Part shown: piece after piece, positions 50,941-61,200 of the stretch | How the letters are laid out: every line of letters begins with the position of its first letter | Numbering within the stretch: position 1 is the first letter of the stretch | Assembly: GCA_027627225.1 (NCBI GenBank) | Contig: CM051030.1 | Coordinates: 21,037,105 to 21,101,104, forward strand | Direction of reading: 5' to 3' | DNA length: 64,000 bases | Origin: Congeria kusceri | Taxonomy: Eukaryota; Mollusca; Bivalvia; Myida; Dreissenidae | Position numbers and translations under genes: made by a program | Notes under the pieces: generated by a model | Database searches by the model: none | What the model saw: only the letters and a program-made list of their open reading frames with translations | Told to the model about the DNA's origin: nothing

Positions 50941-52162
50941 AAATCGGACAGGAGGTATGGACAGACATTCATTTCCTTCTATTCAATGTTGTTCTAACAA
51001 ATCCTTTTACCATTGTCCACGTTCTGTTCTTTAAACATTGATTCTTCTTTATTACTTGTTCACATTCAGACTTGGAGGGCAATGTTCCCAAATTTAAACA
51101 TTTACGTAATTCATTTTTCACACAATTTTTCTCCTCTCTCCACGGGGTTCTTAGCCCTTTCTTTGGGAAGTTTTTGCCTAAAATTAACATCAATAAAATT
51201 AACATCAATATATATTTAAATTATACTAACGAAACATCGTTTAAAACATGCCTCACCATTCAATCGAACTGAATGGGAAATAAATATATAGACAAGGCGT
51301 TCTTAGTATTTTAAATGTACTTTCAGTGGCAACAGCCGACTTTTTCATACCTTTTTAATTACCCAATCAACAGCTGTCAAACAGCACATTTGAATTTTCT
51401 TGTGCTTGTAAGATTGCCTTTTTTTTTAAATATCCAGTTATTGAGTGGGAAGTTTTGTTTTTTTTAATTACCAGTGATTAACAGTGATGTTGACCCATCA
51501 CACAATCTCTATCCCTTTGCTATCTAACTTTACTGTATCCTTCAATAATTTCGTTTTTAAGTTATTGAGCTAACCTTGTTTGTTTCAGTACTTGTTACCT
51601 TGATCTTTGAACAATAACCTCATACTATGCAATACATATTAAATTGGTTTAGGGTAACTATGTATGAATACTCATTGTCGAGTTAGATAATGGAAATAAA
51701 AATTGACTCTGTCACTCAAGTTTATGAAATTTGAAATTTTCAAGTGTCAAAGGTCATAAAGACACATTTCAAATTGAAGTAACCAAACCTTTAGGTTAAT
51801 TTTAAAATTAAGACTAAAAGTTTTAGGTTTGAATGCAATCACTCGAGTCATTCCAGAGAAACACCCTTTAACCTGATTGGACGCCAATACTTGGTCGAGT
51901 GGAATAGAAAAGACAAATTACATAATTAAACAATAATATCAGCTGAACAAATTTATTCTCCCTGGATTTTATGCCATATTCAACAGTATTTCAGTCACAT
52001 AACAGAGGTCAGTTAACCTACTAACACTTTTCCTAGGAAAGTGCAACTGCAAAGGGCGGCATAAAGGTTAATTCAAATACAATATAACTTTACAGATATG
52101 TTTATGAAGAATTTCCAAACAAAACAATGGAAAACTGTAATGAGGACAAATAGAAAATCAAA
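50941..52162. other. Intergenic DNA downstream of the BRCT/recombinase gene
   Basis: Family A-like remnants at 51,430-51,610 (GTTATTGAGTGGGA, AAGTTATTGAGC). A SINE tail fragment on the minus strand lies at 51,960-52,045. No gene seen. Confidence 0.5.
51960..52045 (-). mobile_element. SINE tail fragment
   Basis: On the minus strand GGTTAACTGACC is followed by ATGTGACTGAAATACTGTTG, matching the tails of the SINE copies at 17,960 and 58,577. Confidence 0.65.
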
Positions 52163-52272
52163 TCAGGATAAATATTCCTTACATAGTTTCTTATGGGGTG
52201 GACACCATTCTGCATCGCTATCGCTACCACTATCACCATCCTCATTTTCTTCATTTTGCATGGAGACCCATT
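52163..52272 (-). CDS. Exon 15, acidic C-terminus and stop
   Basis: 110 nt, acceptor TCAATACAG. Reads WVSMQNEENEDGDSGSDSDAE, then WCPPHKKLCKEYLS and TGA at 52,165-52,163. The in-frame end supports the exon chain. Confidence 0.75.
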
Positions 52273-55200
52273 CTGTATTGAAAACAAGTATTTATTAAGC
52301 AACCATAGGGAAATACAAAATTGGTTAATGGTGGTAGAATTGTATCAAGAGCTGTCGCAGGACAGTGGGTTTGCCAGCATTACACAATACATATGAACTC
52401 TATAAGGTAACATAATGACCCCAAAGATATGTGTGGAGTTTCAGTTGAATATGTTGATAGGTCAGTAATCAATTAAATGCTAATTAAATAATGTGTTCAT
52501 GTACTGTTACCCAAATTGTATCAATCGTTCTATTCTATTGTGAAACTGAATACATTGTGTCAAGTTTCAATAGCTATAGTGGTTACAGACAGAATTTTTT
52601 TTAGTAGGGTTTCTGTTTGTTGTCACAATTCTCTAGAAAAATAATAAAGGGGTTTACATACTTTGTTTCCTTGACGTAATGAAATCTTTTGAAGATTCGC
52701 CTTTGTCGACAGAGGTATTCGTCAGATCTAAAATTTGTAAATTCAAACATTATTGTGATGTACCAGGCCATACACATACATAAAACTAATGAAGTGCAAC
52801 AACATATTAACTTTACTAGGAAAAAACCTTCGGTTCAGCTGTATTATTTTTATCAATAAAGGTATGGATTTTAATTACCCTCCAGATGCACACTTATTTC
52901 CTCGTCTAAAGATTCATCACCAGAACTGTCTTCTAGTTCTGTAAACAGATAATTGGCATGAATGAGTTGCACAAGGACATACTTATACTAGCTTTCCATA
53001 AACATAATAGCCATATATTTTATGCATTAATCCAATCAAATTTATAGCATGTTCATGCACACTCTCGTATTGCTTTGCAGCCAAACAATGTCAGTATGAC
53101 CTGCATCAAAGGGTTTAAATTGCAAAAAAAAGCAGAAACAAAACACCAAATAAGCAAACCAATATACTCTGCCATCTTCCATTTAATTTTCATAATTGGC
53201 AACAATGTGGTTTAATATTTTAAAAGGATTGTAACTTAAATTCTTGTTGATAACAATGTTTAAACCATTTTGTTAAACCTCTTAACAATATCTTACCATC
53301 AAAGGTTAGTAAAGAGTGACTTACCAACATCAAGATCAATATGGTTGAGGTCTTTCCCCTCCAGGTCGGATATTTTTCCTGCATTAAGCAAGTGTAGCAC
53401 TTTTGTCACTTTTGCTATTTCTATCGTGCTCTGGGGAAGTCTGTAAAATTCACGGTGTACTCGAATGTCATGTCCCATGAACTTGGCTAAAACATCTTGT
53501 TCATTTTCTGTTAAGCCCAACAGCTGACACATCGTCCCCAACTGTTTTCTTAGGTTAGTTGACGTTATTCTTTCTGGATACTTCAATCCTGCTTCCAATG
53601 ATACTTCCCGTAAGGTTTTTGATCCCCTGTAAGGCATATGTGTGTTGGGAGGGGCAAACACATACTTAGACTCGATGGCCAAGTTCTTTCTTAATTTCAA
53701 CAAAATTTCAATGTGGCTCTTCATTTCCGCAGTAAAAATTACCGCAACCTTGCGTCCACGTTTTCCTCTGGTTTCTACACGAATGTGGGTCTCGCACAAT
53801 GTTTGTTCGAAATTGGTAAGCGACTTTTTTACTTCAGCGTCCACTTTTGGGTTTAAAGAGGCCCTCAAAAAGTCCTCAACTTTAAGTCGTTGGGCTTCTC
53901 CTGCCCTTTTTCTGTTAAACAGGATGACCTGTGCCAACACTGCTTTGCATAGCTTGGTGTACATTTCAGGTTTTTTGGGAGACGTCCTGGCTGCCTCAAT
54001 TTCAGATTTCAGATATGTAGAAAGGGTGACAACATCTTCCACCAGAGGCAACAGTTTCGGTGTGTTATACTTCACTGAGGCTAATGAGGCTCTTGCTGGA
54101 GACACTATGCGCTCCTCCCACTCATCTTCATACAACTCAATAATAGAGTTGGCGCGTTCTCTTAATTCTTCATCCTCCATTATGTTAGCTTGATTTCTAA
54201 CAATTTTAGCACACTTTTTGATGCCATGTCCTACTTTAATAGCAAATGAAGGTCTTGACCACTGCATGGTCTCGCTATCGAAACCAGCTTCTGATCTTAC
54301 AGCATTTAAAAGAAGTTTCCATCGTGTTGGAATTAAGCAGTCTTTCAAAGTCAACATTCTCTTACTTGTATCCTTCATAGATATCACTATCCTTGCCAAT
54401 TCACGCATCCTTTGACCGATGTGCTGGTGCATATGGTCTTGATCTCCTACTTTTTCATATTTTCTTGATCCAAACTCGAGGATAAGTGGATCAGACCTGA
54501 CAACAACCGAAATGAGGTCATCCCGCATTTTGCTAAGAACTTTTCTGTTTAGTTCCTGAGAACAATCAACAGGCAATAGTAATTTAGAATTTGCAATCGG
54601 TGAGTCGCTATGAATGCCTGCTGGCCTTACAACACGTCTTGTGATGCTTCCACATATCACTTGCAACAATTTCGGATTTACAGAACTCACAAGGAAGATA
54701 CTTTCGCTCAACATTGTTGATGGATGGCCTGTATTTTGGAATAATAAACCCCTTTCCAGTTTCACGAACTTCTTTGTTGTGGACCCAATTCCCTTTTGCT
54801 GCAAGTTCAATCCAAGCTCGCCTTCGTTTCTGGGATCCTTTCGGCAATGCTAATATTTTGGCAACTTCCAATTCATTTGAATGTTTACTCGCAAGATGTC
54901 TTGACATTTTTGTATTCAATACCTGACAGTAGACACAACTTTGGAGCTTTTGCTTTCTTTTTCCAGACAGAGATCCTGAAGTCTGGACAAATATTTTTTT
55001 ACTTGGTGAAAATGCTTCACACCCGACAATGTCCGAGTCATTATCACTGCAATTCACTATGTCATCGGATATTTTGGATAGAGGGCTGATGACCTTTCCA
55101 CTGATTATGGTGTGGAAGATCCACTCTTTATCAACACATTGAGCTGAAACATACACAACGTAATATCAGTGCACAGTTTTGTTTTACATCAGCTGTCAAC

Positions 55201-58200
55201 AGACATCTGACTCCAGTAAGAACAAATGCAAAGGACAAAACGAACACTTCTGTTATGTTTCGTGATAGTACAAGAGCTTCCCATGTTTCTAATAGTACAA
55301 GAGCTTGCCAGCACAAACTGTTTCAGGAGTATTGCAGTAATTTTTTATAGAGATAAAAGGTGGATTGTAACGATCATTTATAAATTTTTACACAGTACAC
55401 ATTATTATTTTTTTATAGTTACGTTAGCAAGCAGTTGTTCAAAGAATGATTAATACCAGGTAACTGTAAGCAATATAGTTTCAAGTGTTCTTAATCTTTA
55501 ACGACCAAAGGGATAATTCACTCAATACATATCTTGAGAAAAATGATTTCGGACACATTGCTATTTCCATGTGTATAGAATATTGGACCGTTAATCATGG
55601 ATATTTTTCTGATAAAGTGATAAAATTCAAATTAAATTTTGACAAAAAAAACTCTTACATTGGAACTATTGAACAGTAAGAAAAATATATACATGATGTA
55701 TGAAGTTCTCCATCAGCGCAAATGAAGATAGTGTCTACAGACGCTGTCAACACCTCATGACCACCAATTCTAGTTAAAAGACATCGGAGATCGTCTGAAG
55801 ATAATAAAATAAAGTTGTTCCACTTCAATACCTGTTCATATTTTATCATTCATTTCTCTGAAATAACATAAAACTATATATAACAGGGATGCCCTCAATT
55901 TCAATAATCATTCTGTTGTAACGTGTCCCTTCCTAAATATACTGGGTATCTTTTTTAATGTGTCGTCACAGACACTGATGCCCCCACAACGCATATCACA
56001 TTACACTAACAGCTGATTAGAGGATATTATAAGTTATATAATAATAACAAATTGAACAGGCAAGGACAGTATGTGAGCAAGTGGAGACAGTGTGTGAGCA
56101 AGTGGGTTCAGTGTGTGAAAAAGTGAGTTCAGTGTGTGAACAAGTGGAGACAGTATGTGAACAAGTGGAGACAGTGTGTGAGCAAGTGGGTTCAGTGTGT
56201 GAAAAAGTGAGTTCAGTGTGTGAACAAGTGGGGACAGTGTTTGAACAAGTGGGTTCAGTGTGTTAACAATTGAGTTCAGTGTGTGAACAAGTGGGGACAG
56301 TGTTTGAACAAGTGGGTTCAGTGTGTTAACAGGTGGGGACAGTATGTGAACAAGTGGGGACAGTGTGTGAACAAGTGGGTTCAGTGTTTGAACAAGTTGG
56401 TTCAGTCTTTGAACAAGTGTGAACAAGTGGGGACAGTGTGTGAACAAGTGAATTCAGTGTGTGAACAAGTGGGGACAGTGCTCGAACAAGTGGGTTCAGT
56501 GTGTGAACAAGTGAGGACAGTATGTGAACAAGTGGGAACAGTGTGTGAACAAGTGGGGTATAAATGATGAGCTAATTGACATTCTTTAACTGAAATTCCA
56601 TTAGTTACCTTCTTTAGTTTCAATCCAATCACTTCCAAGGAATTTGAATTCGAAAGGATCATAATTCTCATACGCAGACCACTCGCCATATGTTACTGCA
56701 CTCTTCACAGCATATCTTTCATCCTGTGCAATAATAAAGAAACAAGAAAACCATAATAACCATTTGACCGGCCTGAATATTGACTGAATAAATTAAAACA
56801 GTCCTGTGTTTCTAGTCTGATCACATCTGCATTCTTCCACTGGTTATGGGGCATGAATTAATTAAATGCGGGTTTACAACCAACCATAACCTTGCTTGAA
56901 AACTTTTGTTTCATGTTTGCACAAAAAATCGTAAGTTATTTTCCACACAAGCTATAACATGATTATATATGATGGAATACACAGGACAGTACCTCTATAA
57001 TAGCTCATCAATCACTTAATAATGTGGCGAGTGGGGGGGGGGGGGGGCAGTAAAATTAAGTTCATTTTTATTGTACTCTTACCAGCTCTTGCAAGCAACC
57101 TGTTGCAATAGAGTCTGTCACCCACTTTGCACTGACAATAGATTTCTCTCTGCCAACAAGGCACTGGAATAGTTTCATTGTTGAATGTTTAGTGTGTCCA
57201 TTTCCTGCTGAAAACCAAAAATAAAGGAACTGATCTTGTTGTGCTGCCAAAGATCACAGCAATGGCTAAGTTGACATCATGTGACAGGCAAACTGTCTAA
57301 TGTCAACATTTGTTTGTAAAGGATTAAATGAAACATTTCCAGGGTAACACTGATTGTATGATTGCAAATGCATAAAAGGTACAAATATAAGCATTTCAGC
57401 TTATTTTAATCCTGTCAAATTTTGTTAATGGAATCTATAGATTTGTCACTAGTAACCTTGCAACGCTTATTCAACTTGTGACATTGTATGCGGACAGATC
57501 ACTGCCCATGTCTTTGCTTAAGGGCAAATAACAAAGTAATATGTAGATCACTGGGTATGAGTTGTTTCTTGCAAACTTCATGGTTATGACGCATAAATGT
57601 GGAGTAAGTTCACTCCATAAAGTTATAACATTTAATGTGGACTGACCTATCGACCAACAAACCGACTGACAGAGTGACTCCAGTATACCCCTCTCTCTTC
57701 AATTACGAGGTAATAATAATAAATTAAAAAAAAAAAACTGTAAATTTCCTCTTGCACACTTATGCCTACACATGTGGAATGTTTCAGATTTACTGTAGAG
57801 ATGATATATTTCTGCAGATTATATTTAAGACTTAATGGGTTAACTGGTAGTAAAATTGTTGATGAAAATGTTGCAAGTAATACATGTAATCATGAAAACG
57901 ACTCACAACGTTCAAATGAATTAATTTTTTCAACTGTTAAATAATTTAATGAACATCACATATTTAAATGTATTCCATTGATAGTGACTTTAAAATTCTG
58001 CTTAAACGTTTCCGATTTTTGTGAACATTTTTCGACAAAACACTACATGATTATGTTTAAATGTTGAATGTGATACCCTTTAATTGTTAAATACCGGCAA
58101 TGAAAGTTTGCTATATTACATGTCATTGAGCAACAGGCATGATAATACTCCTACTGGATATGACACTGGTTATAATTAAACATTTATAAATATATTGATA

Positions 58201-61200
58201 ACTGTATAGCCATTATATTTCTTATACATATGATGTATTTGTGATTTGCCTTACATGCTGGAAGAACGAGAATATCAGCCTCTTCTGTGCTCGTTACAAG
58301 CTTGCAGGTTCGAAAAATCTTGAAAAATCCCTTAAAAATAGATACAAGAAATTGCTCAATACTTGTATAAAGCATAAGAAGCACACTGACAGAACATACT
58401 CATGTAAGGACAATTTGATAATAATATGCTTAGGATTTCACACACACATATATTAATATACACTTATTTTTGCAAACATTTATTTTCATTTAAATTATTT
58501 CATAGTGAAAACTGATGTGTGCCTATACGACATAGATGTCTCCATATTATACAGATTATCACAAAACTCTTATGTTGTCTGTTTGTTTGTTTGTTTTGTT
58601 GAATTTTTTGCCCTTTCAACAGTATTTCAGTCACATCATGGTGGTCAGCTAACCAACTCACACTTTTCCAGGGGTAGCTGGTTTAACTGTACTAAGCGCA
58701 CATACTTATGCAAGTAACTGACAACTGCCCTCCTTGAATCAGAGGTAGGGGGAGAATGGCCGTAGAAAGAACCTCATGACCAATCACCACACAAGTTATG
58801 TGGCCAGGCCAGGGATCAAACCTGCAATCTTCAGATTTGTAGTCCAGCCCTCTACCAACTGAGCTAGCCAGCCTGGTTACTGATGTCACCAACCACAACT
58901 TCACCAAAATACCCATGTGCATTAGTTAAAAAGCTGGTGAATATAAATCTAGAGTTTATTCATTCTTGCTGTCACCAATGCAGGCCTTTCCCCAGGATTT
59001 TGTTAAGGCACAGGGGCATAGACCCACAGTTGGCAATGGGTTCTACTTTTTTCTTAATTGAATGTGTCCCATATTAATTTCTACATTACTCCAGAGCTAA
59101 ACAAGAGGGCCATGATGGCCCTAGGTCGCTCACCTGATATCTATGTATGAAGTTTCATTAAAATATCTAGAAAGGTTTTCAAGTTATTGAGCGAAAACTT
59201 TTAGTAACTGTGACCTTGACCCCACCCAACACAAACATAATGCAAGGTCTTGATATTAGGTACATGTATCTACATATTAAGCTTCATTAAAATATATCAA
59301 AGGGGTCTTCAATTTTTTTTTATTTCACCTAATGACCTAGTTTTTGCCTCGCGTGACCCAGTTTCGAACTCAACCGAGATTTCATTGGAACAAATGTTCT
59401 GAAAAAGTTCCATGAAGATTGGACAACAAATGTGGCCTATAGAGTGTTAACAAGGTTTCACTACAGCCATATAAGGAAAACTGCCCCGCCCCCTGGCGGC
59501 CGTGTTTTTCAACAGACCGGAACCATTTTCGGACTTGGCCGAGATATCATTAGAACAAATGTTCTGACCATGTTTCATGAAAATTGGACAATAAATGTGG
59601 CCTATAGAGTGTTAACAAGGTTTCACTATAGCCATATAAGGAAAACTGCCCCGCCCCCTGGCGGCCATGTTTTTCAACAGACCGGAACCATTTTCGAACT
59701 TGGCCGAGATATTATTAGAACAAATGTTCTGACTTAGTTTCATGAAGATTGCACAATAAATGTGGCCTATAGAGTGTTAACGAGGTTTCACTATAGCCAT
59801 ATAAGGAAAACTGCCCCGCCCCCTGGCGGCCATGTTTTTCAACAGACCGGAACCATTTTCGAATTTGGCTGAGATTTCATTTGGACAAATGTTCTGACAA
59901 AGTTTCATGAAGATTAGACAATAAATGTGGCCTATAGAGTGTTAACGAGGTTTCACTATAGCCATATAAGAAAAACTGCCCCGCCCCCTGGGGGCAATGT
60001 TTTTCAACAGACCGGAACCATTTTCGAACTTGGCCGAGATTTCAGTGGGACAAATGTTCTGACCAAGTTTCATGAGGATTGGACAATAAATGTGGCCTAT
60101 AGAGTGTTAACGAGGTTTCACTATAGCCATATAAGGAAAACTGCCCCGCCCCCTGGCGGCCATGTTTTCAACAGACCGGAACCATTTTCGAAATCAGCTG
60201 AGACATCATGAGAACAAATGTTCTAACCAAGTTTCATGAAGAATGGACTAAAAATGTGACTTCTAGAGTGTTAACAAGCTTTTTCTTTAATTTGACCTAG
60301 TGACCTAGTTTTTGACCTCACGTGACCCAGTTTCGAACTCGGCCGAGATATCATTGGGACAAATGTTCTGACCAAGTTTCATGAAGATCGGACAATAAAT
60401 GTGGCCTCTAGAGTGTTAACAAGGTAAATGTTGACGACGCACGATTCACGACGGACAAAAGGTGATCCTAAAAGCTCACAATGAGCACGTTGTGCTCAGG
60501 TGAGCTAAAAAGCACATACACAGATAATAATTGGAAATTTAGGTACAGGGGTGTTCCTGAATTAAAAATTCAGGCACTGGGGTACCCTTCTTTGGAAATT
60601 CAGACACAGGGGTACCCCTGATTTGGAAATTCAGGCACAGGGGTGCCACTGTGCTTAAAAGCCCTGTGGAAATGCCTGCAATGGTGAAACCGTTAGGGGA
60701 CTAAAAACTGGTAAAAGTAAAATGAAAATTCTGAAGACTCACCAAATTAACTGACATTCCTGAAAACAGTATGTTGATGACACATTTTCCTGCATAACCT
60801 GAAAAATGATACCATTTATTATTGCTGTGAGTAAATATCTAATCAAACAACTAGCTATTTTGTACAGGCCACTCACTTCTTTCATGGTAACAAGGCAGTC
60901 GAAGAGGCAACTACATCCCCGGCTGACATTCTTTTACACTAAAGTGGTGACTTATGACTTCAGAACATCTTATAAATGACAAACTTTTCATGACAATCCT
61001 TCAATGGGTATAGGAGATATGAATCATATACGAAAGCAATGAAGGGTAAATTAGTGTTCTTCAACTGTGACATTGACCTTGAGCCGGCGTAACTGACTCA
61101 TGCCTTCTGCACATCATCTCAATGACCTTAACATTGTAACAAAATTTCATGAAAACCCTTCAAAGGGTATAAGAGATATTGAGCGGACACGACAATGGAG

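Noticed and set aside
53642..54193. 183-codon plus-strand ORF
   Set aside because: Antisense shadow of exon 12, which has splice sites, domain motifs and phase support on the minus strand.
56034..56689. ORFs of 61-137 codons with seven-residue repeats on both strands
   Set aside because: Produced by the 21-bp minisatellite, whose unit is a multiple of three; they cross the repeat in an intron.
58800..58880. tRNA gene on the minus strand
   Set aside because: A and B boxes are present but the acceptor stem is not convincing and a SINE body follows, so it is read as a SINE head.
60861..60935. Possible exon ending at a GTGAGT donor
   Set aside because: In the phase required after exon 6 it contains a stop, and exon 6 joins exon 7 directly in frame.
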